Under the pieces are notes generated by a model. The model saw only the letters and a program-made list of their open reading frames with translations. It was not told the origin of the DNA and searched no databases. From Staphylococcus roterodami (GTDB taxonomy: Bacteria > Bacillota > Bacilli > Staphylococcales > Staphylococcaceae): DNA of 64,000 nt. Every line of letters starts with the position of its first letter. Position 1 is the first letter of the stretch. This document shows positions 1-10,079 of the stretch, in pieces. Both the position numbers and the translations under genes were made by a program. The DNA is taken from positions 558,001 to 622,000 of the forward strand of contig CP092781.1 of the NCBI GenBank assembly GCA_022493055.1. The letters are read 5' to 3'.

Positions 1-949
1 AGCCTTTACATGTAATGCGAGACACGGTGTTTGTGAAAAATGTTACGGTAAAAACCTTGCGACTGGTGAAAAAGTTGAAGTTGGTGAAGCAGTTGGTACA
101 ATCGCTGCACAATCAATTGGTGAACCAGGAACACAGCTTACAATGCGTACGTTCCATACAGGTGGGGTAGCCGGTAGCGATATCACTCAAGGTCTTCCTC
201 GTATCCAAGAGATTTTCGAAGCACGTAACCCTAAAGGTCAAGCAGTGATTACGGAAATCGAAGGTGTTGTTGAAGATATTAAATTAGCGAAAGATAGACA
301 ACAAGAAATTGTTGTAAAAGGTGCTAATGAAACAAGATCATACCTTGCTTCAGGTACTTCAAGAATAATTGTAGAAATCGGTCAACCAGTACAACGTGGT
401 GAAGTATTAACTGAAGGTTCTATTGAGCCTAAGAATTACTTATCAGTTGCTGGATTAAATGCGACAGAAAGTTACTTACTAAAAGAAGTACAAAAAGTTT
501 ACCGTATGCAAGGGGTAGAAATCGACGATAAACACGTTGAGGTTATGGTTAGACAAATGTTACGTAAAGTTAGAATTATTGAAGCAGGTGATACGAAGTT
601 ATTACCAGGTTCATTAGTTGATATTCATAACTTTACAGATGCGAACAGAGAAGCATTTAAACACCGTAAACGTCCTGCAACGGCTAAACCAGTATTACTA
701 GGTATTACGAAAGCATCACTTGAAACAGAAAGTTTCTTATCTGCAGCATCATTCCAAGAAACAACAAGAGTACTTACAGATGCAGCAATTAAAGGTAAAC
801 GTGATGACTTACTAGGTCTTAAAGAAAATGTAATTATTGGTAAATTAATTCCAGCAGGTACAGGTATGAGACGTTATAGTGACGTTAAATACGAAAAGAC
901 TGCTAAACCAGTTGCTGAAGTTGAAGCTCAAACAGAAGTGACTGAATAA
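1..949 (+). CDS. rpoC: RNA polymerase beta' subunit, C-terminal part
   Basis: This is the C-terminal end of the beta' subunit of DNA-directed RNA polymerase; the gene begins left of the window. The open frame runs from base 2. It shows the second zinc-binding cysteine cluster (C-x6[10 protein letters not shown]) and then the conserved [19 protein letters not shown] stretch of the bridge-helix/trigger-loop side of the protein. It ends with the acidic tail [10 protein letters not shown]. The gene heads the translation cluster that follows, as in Firmicutes. Identity is very secure; only the N-terminal part is missing. Confidence 0.98.
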   Translation, partial: AFTCNARHGVCEKCYGKNLATGEKVEVGEAVGTIAAQSIGEPGTQLTMRTFHTGGVAGSDITQGLPRIQEIFEARNPKGQAVITEIEGVVEDIKLAKDRQQEIVVKGANETRSYLASGTSRIIVEIGQPVQRGEVLTEGSIEPKNYLSVAGLNATESYLLKEVQKVYRMQGVEIDDKHVEVMVRQMLRKVRIIEAGDTKLLPGSLVDIHNFTDANREAFKHRKRPATAKPVLLGITKASLETESFLSAASFQETTRVLTDAAIKGKRDDLLGLKENVIIGKLIPAGTGMRRYSDVKYEKTAKPVAEVEAQTEVTE

Positions 950-956
950 CATTTAT

Positions 957-995
957 ATAACAGGGGCTAATTCGTTAGCCTCTTGTTATTTTTAT
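957..995 (+). terminator. Rho-independent terminator after rpoC
   Basis: A GC-containing stem (AACAGGGGCTAA / TTAGCCTCTTGTT) with a TTCG loop is followed by a T-rich run. It sits just after the rpoC stop. The downstream genes therefore probably depend on the promoter at about 1016 plus some readthrough. Confidence 0.8.
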
Positions 996-1015
996 GTAAA
1001 TTATTTGATTTGATG

Positions 1016-1045
1016 TTGACTAATTCTGTTGTTCAATGTTAATAT
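1016..1045 (+). promoter_or_regulatory. Candidate sigma-A promoter for the rplGB-rpsL-rpsG-fusA cluster
   Basis: A TTGACT -35 box is followed 17-18 bases later by TTAATAT, placed between the rpoC terminator and the ribosome binding site at 1073. This fits a promoter restarting transcription of the translation genes. It was read by eye only. Confidence 0.5.
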
Positions 1046-1085
1046 ATTAAAGGTTGATGCAAGCAGAACTTTGGAGGATAAGTTA

Positions 1086-1340
1086 TTGTCTAAGGAAAAA
1101 GTTGCACGCTTTAACAAACAACATTTTGTAGTTGGTCTTAAAGAAACGCTCAAAGCGTTAAAGAAAGATCAAGTTACATCTTTGATTATTGCTAAAGACG
1201 TAGAAGTATATTTAATGACTCGCGTGTTAAGCCAAATCAATCAGAAAAATATACCTGTATCATTTTTCGAGAGCAAACATGCTTTAGGTAAATATGTAGG
1301 TATTAATGTCAATGCGACAATTGTAGCATTGATTAAATGA
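1086..1340 (+). CDS. rplGB: L7Ae-like ribosomal protein (YbxF/RplGB family)
   Basis: This is a small L7Ae/L30e-fold RNA-binding protein of the YbxF type, which binds kink-turn RNA and associates with ribosomes in Bacillus. The 84-residue product starts at a TTG codon 8 bases after GGAGG (1073-1077). The longer upstream frame has no ribosome site and lies over the promoter, so I chose the short form. The core has the family pattern [20 protein letters not shown] followed by PVSFF and KHALGK. Gene order rpoC - this gene - rpsL is conserved in staphylococci and bacilli. Three residues (K in LIIAK, E in FFE, Y in LGKY) differ from the S. aureus protein I remember. Confidence 0.9.
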   Translation: MSKEKVARFNKQHFVVGLKETLKALKKDQVTSLIIAKDVEVYLMTRVLSQINQKNIPVSFFESKHALGKYVGINVNATIVALIK

Positions 1341-1438
1341 GAATTAGTAAGTATTTGTACTTACTAAATTTTATTTAACTTAAAAATGAACCACCTGGAT
1401 GTGTGGGATTAAAAAGTGAAGAGAGGAGGACATATCAC

Positions 1439-1852
1439 ATGCCAACTATTAACCAATTAGTACGTAAACCAAGACAAAGCAAAATTAAAAAATCAGATTC
1501 TCCAGCTTTAAATAAAGGTTTCAACAGTAAAAAGAAAAAATTTACTGACTTGAACTCACCACAAAAACGTGGTGTTTGTACTCGTGTAGGTACAATGACA
1601 CCTAAAAAACCTAACTCAGCGTTACGTAAATATGCACGTGTGCGTTTATCAAATAACATTGAAATCAACGCATACATCCCTGGTATCGGGCATAACTTAC
1701 AAGAACACAGTGTTGTACTTGTACGTGGTGGACGTGTAAAAGACTTACCAGGTGTGCGTTACCATATCGTACGTGGTGCACTTGATACTTCAGGTGTTGA
1801 CGGACGTAGACAAGGTCGTTCATTATACGGAACTAAAAAACCTAAAAACTAA
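1439..1852 (+). CDS. rpsL: 30S ribosomal protein S12
   Basis: S12 sits at the decoding centre of the 30S subunit. The start at 1439 is preceded by AGAGGAGGA and gives the expected 137 residues; an in-frame upstream extension (from 1403) lacks a ribosome site. The streptomycin-relevant lysines in TPKKPNSA and around [10 protein letters not shown] look wild type, so no streptomycin-resistance substitution is visible. It is the first gene of the str-type cluster rpsL-rpsG-fusA. The identification is certain. Confidence 0.98.
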
Positions 1853-1917
1853 GCATTTAGTTCATAGCTAAATCTTACAATTAAAATATTTAATATAAGG
1901 AAGGGAGGATTTACATT

Positions 1918-2388
1918 ATGCCTCGTAAAGGATCAGTACCTAAAAGAGACGTATTACCAGATCCAATTCATAACTCAAAGTTAGTAACTAAATTAATTAA
2001 CAAAATTATGTTAGATGGTAAACGTGGAACAGCACAAAGAATTCTTTATTCAGCATTCGACTTAGTTGAACAACGCAGTGGTCGTGATGCATTAGAAGTT
2101 TTCGAAGAAGCAATCAACAACATTATGCCAGTATTAGAAGTTAAAGCTCGTCGTGTAGGTGGTTCTAACTATCAAGTACCTGTAGAAGTTCGTCCAGAAC
2201 GTCGTACTACTTTAGGATTACGTTGGTTAGTTAACTATGCACGTCTTCGTGGTGAAAAAACGATGGAAGATCGTTTAGCTAACGAAATTTTAGATGCAGC
2301 AAATAATACAGGTGGTGCCGTTAAGAAACGTGAGGACACTCACAAAATGGCTGAAGCAAACAAAGCATTTGCTCACTACCGTTGGTAA
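1918..2388 (+). CDS. rpsG: 30S ribosomal protein S7
   Basis: S7 is the primary 16S rRNA binding protein that nucleates assembly of the 30S head. The 156-residue length is normal. It begins [16 protein letters not shown] and contains the conserved basic run [21 protein letters not shown] strong ribosome site (AAGGGAGGA) lies just upstream. It lies 65 bases after rpsL and 122 bases before fusA, consistent with co-transcription. Confidence 0.98.
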
Positions 2389-2401
2389 GATAAAAGCTTT
2401 T

Positions 2402-2455
2402 ACCCTGAGTGTGTTCTATATTAATGATTTATCATTAAGCGTTCATGCTTAGGGC
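2402..2455 (+). other. Imperfect hairpin in the rpsG-fusA spacer
   Basis: CCCTGAGTGTG and CATGCTTAGGG can pair (with G-U pairs) around an inner ATGATTTATCAT. There is no T tail, so it is more likely a processing or translational-control structure than a terminator. No function is shown by the sequence. Confidence 0.3.
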
Positions 2456-2510
2456 ATCGCCATATCTATCGTATTTATTCAGTAATATAAACTGGAAGGA
2501 GAAAAAATAC

Positions 2511-4592
2511 ATGGCTAGAGAATTTTCATTAGAAAAAACTCGTAATATCGGTATCATGGCTCACATCGATGCTGGTAAAACGACTACGACTGAACGTATT
2601 CTTTATTACACTGGCCGTATTCACAAAATTGGTGAAACACACGAAGGTGCTTCACAAATGGACTGGATGGAACAAGAACAAGACCGTGGTATTACAATCA
2701 CGTCTGCTGCAACAACAGCAGCTTGGGAAGGTCACCGTGTAAACATTATCGATACACCTGGACACGTAGACTTCACTGTAGAAGTTGAACGTTCATTACG
2801 TGTACTTGACGGAGCAGTTACAGTACTTGATGCACAATCAGGTGTTGAACCTCAAACTGAAACAGTTTGGCGTCAGGCTACAACTTATGGTGTTCCTCGT
2901 ATCGTATTTGTAAACAAAATGGACAAATTAGGTGCTAACTTCGAATACTCTGTAAGTACATTACATGATCGTTTACAAGCTAACGCTGCTCCAATCCAAT
3001 TACCAATTGGTGCGGAAGACGAATTCGAAGCAATCATTGACTTAGTTGAAATGAAATGTTTCAAATATACAAATGATTTAGGTACTGAAATTGAAGAAAT
3101 TGAAATTCCTGAAGATCACTTAGATAGAGCTGAAGAAGCTCGTGCTAGCTTAATCGAAGCTGTTGCAGAAACTAGCGACGAATTAATGGAAAAATATCTT
3201 GGTGATGAAGAAATTTCAGTTGCTGAATTAAAAGAAGCTATCCGCCAAGCTACTACTAACGTAGAATTCTACCCAGTACTTTGTGGTACAGCTTTCAAAA
3301 ACAAAGGTGTTCAATTAATGCTTGACGCTGTAATTGATTACTTACCTTCACCACTAGACGTTAAACCTATTATTGGTCACCGTGCTAGCAACCCTGAAGA
3401 AGAAGTAATCGCGAAAGCAGACGATTCAGCTGAATTTGCTGCCTTAGCGTTCAAAGTTATGACTGACCCTTATGTTGGTAAGTTAACATTCTTCCGTGTG
3501 TACTCAGGTACAATGACATCTGGTTCATACGTTAAGAACTCAACTAAAGGTAAACGTGAACGTGTAGGTCGTTTATTACAAATGCACGCTAACTCACGTC
3601 AAGAAATCGACACTGTATATTCAGGAGATATCGCTGCTGCGGTAGGTCTTAAAGATACAGGTACTGGTGATACTTTATGTGGTGAGAAAAATGACATTAT
3701 CTTGGAATCAATGGAATTCCCAGAGCCAGTTATTCACTTATCAGTAGAACCAAAATCTAAAGCTGACCAAGATAAAATGACTCAAGCTTTAGTTAAATTA
3801 CAAGAAGAAGACCCAACATTCCATGCACACACTGACGAAGAAACTGGACAAGTTATCATCGGTGGTATGGGTGAGCTTCACTTAGATATCTTAGTAGACC
3901 GTATGAAGAAAGAATTCAACGTTGAATGTAACGTAGGTGCTCCAATGGTTTCATATCGTGAAACTTTCAAATCATCTGCACAAGTTCAAGGTAAATTCTC
4001 TCGTCAATCAGGTGGTCGTGGTCAATACGGTGATGTTCATATTGAATTCACACCAAACGAAACTGGCGCAGGATTCGAATTCGAAAACGCTATCGTTGGT
4101 GGTGTAGTTCCTCGTGAATACATTCCATCAGTTGAAGCTGGTCTTAAAGATGCTATGGAAAATGGTGTCTTAGCAGGTTACCCATTAATTGATGTTAAAG
4201 CTAAATTATATGATGGTTCATACCATGATGTCGATTCATCTGAAATGGCCTTCAAAATTGCTGCATCATTAGCACTTAAAGAAGCTGCTAAAAAATGTGA
4301 TCCTGTTATCTTAGAACCAATGATGAAAGTAACAATCGAAATGCCTGAAGAATACATGGGTGACATCATGGGTGACGTAACATCTCGTCGTGGACGTGTT
4401 GATGGTATGGAACCACGTGGTAATGCACAAGTTGTTAACGCTTATGTACCACTTTCAGAAATGTTCGGTTACGCAACATCATTACGTTCTAACACTCAAG
4501 GTCGTGGTACTTACACTATGTACTTCGATCACTATGCTGAAGTTCCAAAATCAATCGCTGAAGATATTATCAAGAAAAATAAAGGTGAATAA
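2511..4592 (+). CDS. fusA: Elongation factor G
   Basis: EF-G is the GTPase that drives ribosomal translocation. The 693-residue form starts at 2511 after AAGGAGAAAAAATAC. The G1 loop [14 protein letters not shown]2/G3 RGITI and DTPGHVDF, and G4 NKMD are all present in order, followed by domains II-V. Residues tied to fusidic-acid resistance in S. aureus, as far as I can place them (the valine of GAVTVLD, both prolines of EFPEPVIH, the histidine of GELHLDIL), look wild type. One position (A in ISVAELKEA) differs from the S. aureus sequence I remember. Confidence 0.98.
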   Translation: MAREFSLEKTRNIGIMAHIDAGKTTTTERILYYTGRIHKIGETHEGASQMDWMEQEQDRGITITSAATTAAWEGHRVNIIDTPGHVDFTVEVERSLRVLDGAVTVLDAQSGVEPQTETVWRQATTYGVPRIVFVNKMDKLGANFEYSVSTLHDRLQANAAPIQLPIGAEDEFEAIIDLVEMKCFKYTNDLGTEIEEIEIPEDHLDRAEEARASLIEAVAETSDELMEKYLGDEEISVAELKEAIRQATTNVEFYPVLCGTAFKNKGVQLMLDAVIDYLPSPLDVKPIIGHRASNPEEEVIAKADDSAEFAALAFKVMTDPYVGKLTFFRVYSGTMTSGSYVKNSTKGKRERVGRLLQMHANSRQEIDTVYSGDIAAAVGLKDTGTGDTLCGEKNDIILESMEFPEPVIHLSVEPKSKADQDKMTQALVKLQEEDPTFHAHTDEETGQVIIGGMGELHLDILVDRMKKEFNVECNVGAPMVSYRETFKSSAQVQGKFSRQSGGRGQYGDVHIEFTPNETGAGFEFENAIVGGVVPREYIPSVEAGLKDAMENGVLAGYPLIDVKAKLYDGSYHDVDSSEMAFKIAASLALKEAAKKCDPVILEPMMKVTIEMPEEYMGDIMGDVTSRRGRVDGMEPRGNAQVVNAYVPLSEMFGYATSLRSNTQGRGTYTMYFDHYAEVPKSIAEDIIKKNKGE

Positions 4593-4666
4593 TATAACTT
4601 GTTTTGACTAGCTAGCCTAGGTTAAAATACAAGGTGAGCTTAATTCTAAGCTGTCATCTTTATAGT

Positions 4667-4695
4667 TTGATTTTTTGGGGTGAATGCATTATAAA
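4667..4695 (+). promoter_or_regulatory. Candidate tuf promoter
   Basis: TTGATT and TATAAA are separated by exactly 17 bases in the 218-base spacer between fusA and tuf. Downstream, TCTCATGAT and ATCATGAGA (4736-4766) form a stem in the presumed leader. tuf is thus likely to have its own strong promoter besides readthrough. Confidence 0.6.
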
Positions 4696-4810
4696 AGAAT
4701 TGTAAAATTCTTTTTGCAATCGCTATAAATGATCTTCTCATGATGGTGAGAAACTATCATGAGAGATAAATTTAAATATTATTTTCAATCAGAATAGGAG
4801 AGATTTTATA

Positions 4811-5995
4811 ATGGCAAAAGAAAAATTCGATCGTTCTAAAGAACATGCCAATATCGGTACTATCGGTCACGTTGACCATGGTAAAACTACTTTAACAGCA
4901 GCTATCGCTACTGTATTAGCTAAAAATGGTGACTCAGTTGCACAATCATACGACATGATTGACAACGCTCCAGAAGAAAAAGAACGTGGTATCACAATCA
5001 ATACTTCTCACATTGAGTACCAAACTGACAAACGTCACTATGCTCACGTTGACTGCCCAGGACACGCTGACTATGTTAAAAACATGATCACTGGTGCTGC
5101 TCAAATGGACGGTGGTATCTTAGTAGTATCTGCTGCTGACGGTCCAATGCCACAAACTCGTGAACACATTCTTTTATCACGTAACGTTGGTGTACCAGCA
5201 TTAGTAGTATTCTTAAACAAAGTTGACATGGTTGACGATGAAGAATTATTAGAATTAGTAGAAATGGAAGTTCGTGACTTATTAAGCGAATATGACTTCC
5301 CAGGTGACGACGTACCTGTAATCGCTGGTTCAGCTTTAAAAGCTTTAGAAGGCGATGCTAAATACGAAGAAAAAATCTTAGAATTAATGGATGCTGTTGA
5401 TACTTACATCCCAACTCCAGAACGTGATTCTGACAAACCATTCATGATGCCAGTTGAGGACGTATTCTCAATCACTGGTCGTGGTACTGTTGCTACAGGC
5501 CGTGTTGAACGTGGTCAAATCAAAGTTGGTGAAGAAGTTGAAATCATCGGTTTACATGACACATCTAAAACAACTGTTACAGGTGTTGAAATGTTCCGTA
5601 AATTATTAGACTACGCTGAAGCTGGTGACAACATTGGTGCATTATTACGTGGTGTTGCTCGTGAAGACGTACAACGTGGTCAAGTATTAGCTGCTCCTGG
5701 TTCAATTACACCACATACTGAATTCAAAGCAGAAGTTTACGTATTATCAAAAGACGAAGGTGGACGTCACACTCCATTCTTCTCAAACTATCGTCCACAA
5801 TTCTATTTCCGTACTACTGACGTAACTGGTGTTGTACACTTACCAGAAGGTACTGAAATGGTAATGCCTGGTGATAACGTTGAAATGACAGTAGAATTAA
5901 TCGCTCCTATCGCGATTGAAGACGGTACTCGTTTCTCAATCCGTGAAGGTGGACGTACTGTAGGATCAGGCGTTGTTACTGAAATCATTAAATAA
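4811..5995 (+). CDS. tuf: Elongation factor Tu
   Basis: EF-Tu delivers aminoacyl-tRNA to the ribosome. The protein has the standard 394 residues, with [10 protein letters not shown] (P-loop), [13 protein letters not shown] and NKVDMVDD in order, then the two beta-barrel domains ending SGVVTEIIK. The start follows AGGAGAGATTTTATA. Two residues in the GTPase domain (K in GDAKYEEK and D in ELMDAVD) differ from the S. aureus protein as I remember it (Q and E). In so conserved a protein this hints at a sister species. Translation of highly expressed codons is typical. Confidence 0.98.
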   Translation: MAKEKFDRSKEHANIGTIGHVDHGKTTLTAAIATVLAKNGDSVAQSYDMIDNAPEEKERGITINTSHIEYQTDKRHYAHVDCPGHADYVKNMITGAAQMDGGILVVSAADGPMPQTREHILLSRNVGVPALVVFLNKVDMVDDEELLELVEMEVRDLLSEYDFPGDDVPVIAGSALKALEGDAKYEEKILELMDAVDTYIPTPERDSDKPFMMPVEDVFSITGRGTVATGRVERGQIKVGEEVEIIGLHDTSKTTVTGVEMFRKLLDYAEAGDNIGALLRGVAREDVQRGQVLAAPGSITPHTEFKAEVYVLSKDEGGRHTPFFSNYRPQFYFRTTDVTGVVHLPEGTEMVMPGDNVEMTVELIAPIAIEDGTRFSIREGGRTVGSGVVTEIIK

Positions 5996-6023
5996 TTTCT
6001 AATTTCTTAGAATTTATATAAAA

Positions 6024-6057
6024 GAAGATCCCTCATTTGAGGGGTCTTTTTTTGCTT
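6024..6057 (+). terminator. Rho-independent terminator after tuf
   Basis: AGATCCCTC / GAGGGGTCT with an ATTT loop is followed directly by a run of seven or more T. This is a strong intrinsic terminator closing the translation cluster. Confidence 0.9.
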
Positions 6058-6182
6058 TTTAGAATATGTATACATGATTAAGTGTAAAGCATTATTGCAC
6101 GCTAATTATTTATGATAAACTACTATTTTCTAAAGTGTCTATATTAATTGATTAATTATTAATTGGAACTCATAAAATAAGA

Positions 6183-6224
6183 CTCTCTATCAAATTGGAC
6201 TGATTTGTCCAATTTGATAGAGAG
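6183..6224 (-). terminator. Terminator of the amidohydrolase gene
   Basis: A perfect 17 bp inverted repeat (arms 6183-6199 and 6208-6224, CTCTCTATCAAATTGGA) with an 8-base loop is followed on the minus strand by a T-rich stretch. It lies 31 bases past the stop of the minus-strand gene. Confidence 0.8.
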
Positions 6225-6255
6225 CCAACTTTATCTTATAGTCATTTATGTTTGG

Positions 6256-7437
6256 TTAATTTTTAAATACGTGTTCAAGTTCTAGTATTTTTAAGAAAAC
6301 TGAAACACCATATTTTAGTGACTTTTCATCTATATCAAATTTTGGATTATGATGTGGTGCTGTAATGCCCTTATTTTCATTGCCACAACCAGTTAAAAAG
6401 AAAGCACCAGGTCTGACCTTTAAATAATGTGAAAAATCCTCACCAATCATCATTAAATCTGATTCATTAAACCGTAAGTGCAAGTCATTTGTTGCTGATC
6501 TAATAACTTGATACGCTTTTTCATTATTATGAACCGGTAAATAACCTTTAATGTAATTCAAGTCATATTCAATATCATTTGCAATTGCTAAACCTTGAAG
6601 TAATTTATCTATTTTATGCATCACATGATCTTGAATATTTGAATCAAATGTTCGAACTGTCCCTTTGCAATATGCTTGGTCTGGGATAACACTATCTGAT
6701 GTACCAGCTTGAATCATTCCAAATGACAGTACAGCTTGTTTTACTGGATCAATGGTACGAGATATGATTTTTTGTGCACTCAAGATGAATTCTGCCATGA
6801 TTACAATTGGATCAATTGTTTCATGTGGCTTAGCGCCATGTCCACCACGCCCTTTAATTGTGACACTAAATTCATCAGGTGATGCCATAATAGCGCCAGC
6901 GCGTGAATGAATGGTACCCGTAGGATAACCACTCCATAGATGTGTTCCGTAAATTTTGTCTACATTGTCTAAGCAACCAGCGTCAATCATTTCTTGTGAG
7001 CCACCTGGCATTATTTCTTCACCATATTGGAATATTAATACCACATTACCGTTCAATAATTGTTTATGTTCATCTAGTATTTCTGCTACAGTCAATAACA
7101 TAGCTGTATGACCATCATGGCCACAAGCATGCATGCATCCAGGATTTTTAGATTTATAAGGAACATCATTTAATTCCTCGACAGGCAATGCATCGAAATC
7201 TGCTCTCAACGCAATTGTAGGACCATCACCATTGCCTTTAAATGTTGCCTTAATACCATTACGTCCAATAGGTGTTTCAATATCACATGATAGTTGGCTT
7301 AATTGGTTAACAATATAATCATGTGTTTGGAATTCTTCAAATGACAACTCAGGATATTGATGTAAATATCTTCTAAGTTGAATGGTTTTATTTTCTTTGC
7401 TATTCGCTAATTGAAACCAATCTAACACCTTAATCAC
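6256..7437 (-). CDS. M20 family amidohydrolase / N-acyl-amino-acid deacylase
   Basis: This is a cytosolic metallopeptidase-like hydrolase of the M20D group (hippurate hydrolase / N-acyl-amino-acid amidohydrolase type), 393 residues. The metal ligands are visible in HACGHDGHTAM and in EE of QYGEEIMPGG. A dimerisation-domain segment (IKGRGGHGAKPH) and the C-terminal ligand histidine in APHHNPKFD follow. The exact substrate cannot be read from the sequence. It stands alone on the minus strand between tuf and kbl, with its own terminator. Confidence 0.85.
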   Translation of the reverse strand: MIKVLDWFQLANSKENKTIQLRRYLHQYPELSFEEFQTHDYIVNQLSQLSCDIETPIGRNGIKATFKGNGDGPTIALRADFDALPVEELNDVPYKSKNPGCMHACGHDGHTAMLLTVAEILDEHKQLLNGNVVLIFQYGEEIMPGGSQEMIDAGCLDNVDKIYGTHLWSGYPTGTIHSRAGAIMASPDEFSVTIKGRGGHGAKPHETIDPIVIMAEFILSAQKIISRTIDPVKQAVLSFGMIQAGTSDSVIPDQAYCKGTVRTFDSNIQDHVMHKIDKLLQGLAIANDIEYDLNYIKGYLPVHNNEKAYQVIRSATNDLHLRFNESDLMMIGEDFSHYLKVRPGAFFLTGCGNENKGITAPHHNPKFDIDEKSLKYGVSVFLKILELEHVFKN

Positions 7438-7598
7438 TACTTTCTAAAAATATTGATTATAGTATAACATTTAATTAATTCATCATTCCAAATGATTGCT
7501 TTAGTAAATTTTGTATTAAATGATAAGGCTTTCAAGTTTGTTGAAATTCCTGTATGATTAGGTTATTACCTAACAATACTAAAGGGGGATTATACACT

Positions 7599-8786
7599 GT
7601 GGTTCAATCATTACATGAGTTTTTAGAAGAAAATATAAATTATCTAAAAGATAATGGTTTGTACAATGAAATTGATACAATTGAAGGTGCAAACGGACCT
7701 GAAATTAAAATCAATGGAAAAAAATATATTAACTTATCTTCAAACAATTATTTAGGACTAGCAACAAATGAAGATTTAAAAAATGCTGCTAAAGCTGCAA
7801 TTGACTCACATGGTGTTGGTGCTGGTGCTGTGCGTACAATCAATGGTACTTTAGATTTACACGATGAATTAGAAGAGACATTAGCAAAATTTAAAGGTAC
7901 TGAGGCAGCAATTGCATATCAATCAGGTTTTAATTGTAATATGGCTGCTATTTCAGCTGTAATGAACAAAAATGATGCAATTTTATCTGACGAGCTTAAT
8001 CATGCATCGATTATTGATGGTTGTCGTTTATCTAAAGCTAAAATTATTCGTGTTAACCATTCGGATATGGATGATCTGCGCGCTAAAGCAAAAGAAGCTG
8101 TTGAATCAGGTCAATACAATAAAGTGATGTATATCACTGATGGCGTATTTAGCATGGATGGAGATGTGGCTAAATTACCCGAAATTGTTGAAATTGCTGA
8201 GGAGTATGGTTTATTAACTTATGTAGACGATGCTCATGGTTCAGGTGTAATGGGTAAAGGTGCCGGAACAGTTAAACATTTTGGCTTACAAGATAAAATT
8301 GATTTCCAAATAGGTACTTTATCTAAAGCTATTGGAGTTGTTGGTGGTTACGTTGCAGGTACAAAGGAATTAATCGATTGGTTAAAAGCTCAATCTCGAC
8401 CATTTTTATTCTCAACATCATTAGCACCTGGAGATACTAAAGCAATTACAGAAGCAGTTAAAAAATTAATGGCTTCAACTGAATTACATGACAAGTTATG
8501 GGAAAATGCTAAGTATTTAAAAAATGGCTTGTCAAAATTAGGATATAATACTGGTGAGTCTGAAACGCCTATTACACCAGTGATTATTGGTGATGAAAAA
8601 ACAACACAAGAATTTAGTAAACGTTTAAAAGATGAAGGCGTTTATGTTAAGTCTATCGTATTTCCAACTGTTCCAAGAGGTACTGGACGCGTTAGAAATA
8701 TGCCAACAGCTGCACATACAAAAGAAATGTTAGATGAAGCAATTGCAGCTTATGAAAAAGTTGGAAAACAAATGAATTTAATTTAA
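7599..8786 (+). CDS. kbl: Glycine C-acetyltransferase (2-amino-3-ketobutyrate CoA ligase)
   Basis: This PLP enzyme cleaves 2-amino-3-ketobutyrate with CoA to glycine and acetyl-CoA, the second step of threonine catabolism. It belongs to the alpha-oxoamine synthase family. SSNNYLGLA, the DDAHGSG aspartate motif and the Schiff-base lysine region GTLSKAIG are present. I place the start at GTG 7599 (395 residues, family length) after AAAGGGGGAT; the in-frame ATG at 7554 lacks a ribosome site. Its partner, the SDR-type threonine dehydrogenase, lies about 3 kb downstream at 11945. Confidence 0.93.
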   Translation: MVQSLHEFLEENINYLKDNGLYNEIDTIEGANGPEIKINGKKYINLSSNNYLGLATNEDLKNAAKAAIDSHGVGAGAVRTINGTLDLHDELEETLAKFKGTEAAIAYQSGFNCNMAAISAVMNKNDAILSDELNHASIIDGCRLSKAKIIRVNHSDMDDLRAKAKEAVESGQYNKVMYITDGVFSMDGDVAKLPEIVEIAEEYGLLTYVDDAHGSGVMGKGAGTVKHFGLQDKIDFQIGTLSKAIGVVGGYVAGTKELIDWLKAQSRPFLFSTSLAPGDTKAITEAVKKLMASTELHDKLWENAKYLKNGLSKLGYNTGESETPITPVIIGDEKTTQEFSKRLKDEGVYVKSIVFPTVPRGTGRVRNMPTAAHTKEMLDEAIAAYEKVGKQMNLI

Positions 8787-8797
8787 TGTTATATCTT

Positions 8798-8836
8798 AAG
8801 AAACTCACGATAAAATATAGCGTGGGTTTCTTTTAA
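8798..8836 (+). terminator. Terminator after kbl
   Basis: AAGAAACTCACG pairs with CGTGGGTTTCTT around an 11-base A/T loop and is followed by TTTTAATTTTT. It ends the kbl transcript. Confidence 0.8.
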
Positions 8837-8972
8837 TTTTTACAATATAGTGAAAAGATTTTAAATATTAAAGAAGTCATGTAATAAGGTTTAAATAGCT
8901 TTTAAGAGTTAGCAATATCAAATGTTCATAGAAAAGAGTAAGCATGGTAATTTTAAGTTAAAAGCTGATTTA

Positions 8973-9001
8973 TTGTCATAGATGTTTAGTGAGCGTATTA
9001 T
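8973..9001 (+). promoter_or_regulatory. Candidate sigma-A promoter for hchA
   Basis: TTGTCA and TATTAT are separated by 17 bases, and the -10 box ends 46 bases upstream of the hchA start. It was read by eye. Confidence 0.5.
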
Positions 9002-9046
9002 TTGTCTATAGTCATATTAAATAAAGAGAGAAAGTAGGAATTAACT

Positions 9047-9925
9047 ATGTCACAAGATGTAAATAATTTAAGTAAGCAACCAACACCAGATAAAGCAGAA
9101 GATAACGCGTTTTTCCCCTCACCGTATTCATTAAGTCAATATACTGCACCTAAAACTGACTTTGATGGTGTTGAACACAAAGATGCATATAAAGAAGGCA
9201 AATGGAAAGTTTTGATGATTGCTGCAGAAGAAAGATATGTGTTGTTAGAAAACGGCAAAATGTTCTCAACTGGTAATCATCCAGTCGAAATGTTATTACC
9301 TTTACACCATTTGATGGAAGCTGGTTTTGATGTTGATGTTGCAACTTTATCAGGTTATCCTGCTAAATTGGAATTATGGGCTATGCCGACTGAAGACGAA
9401 GCAGTAATTAGCACTTATAACAAATTAAAAGAAAAATTAAAGCAACCTAAAAAATTATCTGATGTAATCAAAAATGAATTAGGTCCAGATTCAGACTATT
9501 TATCAGTATTTATTCCTGGTGGACATGCTGCAGTTGTCGGAATTTCAGAAAGTGAAGATGTTCAACAAACATTAGATTGGGCATTGGAAAATGATAGATT
9601 TATAATTACACTATGCCATGGACCAGCGGCACTACTTTCAGCAGGACTTAACAGAGATAAATCTCCATTAGAAGGATACTCTGTTTGTGTATTCCCTGAT
9701 TCACTAGATGAAGGTGCAAATATTGAAATAGGATATTTACCTGGTCGTTTAAAATGGTTAGTTGCTGATTTATTAACTAAACAAGGATTAAAAGTTGTTA
9801 ATGATGATATGACAGGTAAAACTTTAAAAGATCGTAAATTACTTACAGGTGATAGTCCACTAGCTTCAAATGAATTAGGTAAATTAGCAGTTAATGAAAT
9901 GTTAAAGGCTATTCAAGATAAATAA
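9047..9925 (+). CDS. hchA: Glyoxalase III / chaperone Hsp31 (DJ-1/PfpI family)
   Basis: HchA is a cytosolic DJ-1/PfpI superfamily protein with glutathione-independent glyoxalase III activity (methylglyoxal to D-lactate) and holdase activity. The 292-residue length matches Hsp31. The nucleophile elbow TLCHGPAAL contains the catalytic cysteine, with upstream FIPGGHAAV and the N-terminal [19 protein letters not shown] typical of Hsp31. A good ribosome site (AAAGTAGGAA) precedes the ATG. It is monocistronic, between two terminators. Confidence 0.92.
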   Translation: MSQDVNNLSKQPTPDKAEDNAFFPSPYSLSQYTAPKTDFDGVEHKDAYKEGKWKVLMIAAEERYVLLENGKMFSTGNHPVEMLLPLHHLMEAGFDVDVATLSGYPAKLELWAMPTEDEAVISTYNKLKEKLKQPKKLSDVIKNELGPDSDYLSVFIPGGHAAVVGISESEDVQQTLDWALENDRFIITLCHGPAALLSAGLNRDKSPLEGYSVCVFPDSLDEGANIEIGYLPGRLKWLVADLLTKQGLKVVNDDMTGKTLKDRKLLTGDSPLASNELGKLAVNEMLKAIQDK

Positions 9926-9938
9926 TTGATTATTGATT

Positions 9939-9975
9939 AGAGAGCTTCTCATTTTTATGAGGGCTCTTTTTTATG
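9939..9975 (+). terminator. Terminator after hchA
   Basis: AGAGAGCTTCTCAT pairs with ATGAGGGCTCT over a short T loop, followed by a run of T. Confidence 0.8.
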
Positions 9976-10026
9976 ACGATTTTTAAGGCAAGACTTGTAA
10001 AATAGTATCTAATACGAGTATGATTT

Positions 10027-10041
10027 AAGAAAACGCTTACG
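10027..10041 (+). promoter_or_regulatory. Candidate CcpA (cre) site before the ribulokinase gene
   Basis: AAGAAAACGCTTACG matches the catabolite-responsive-element consensus WTGNAANCGNWNNCW at all but two positions and lies about 40 bases before the sugar kinase start. Carbon catabolite control would suit a sugar kinase. This is an inference from the motif alone. Confidence 0.4.
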
Positions 10042-10079
10042 ATAATAGAAGTGGCAAAAAGAGATTCGGGGGAAAGAAA

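Noticed and set aside
2445..2510. A longer N terminus for EF-G
   Set aside because: The extension lies over a hairpin and lacks a ribosome site; the start at 2511 gives the conserved length.
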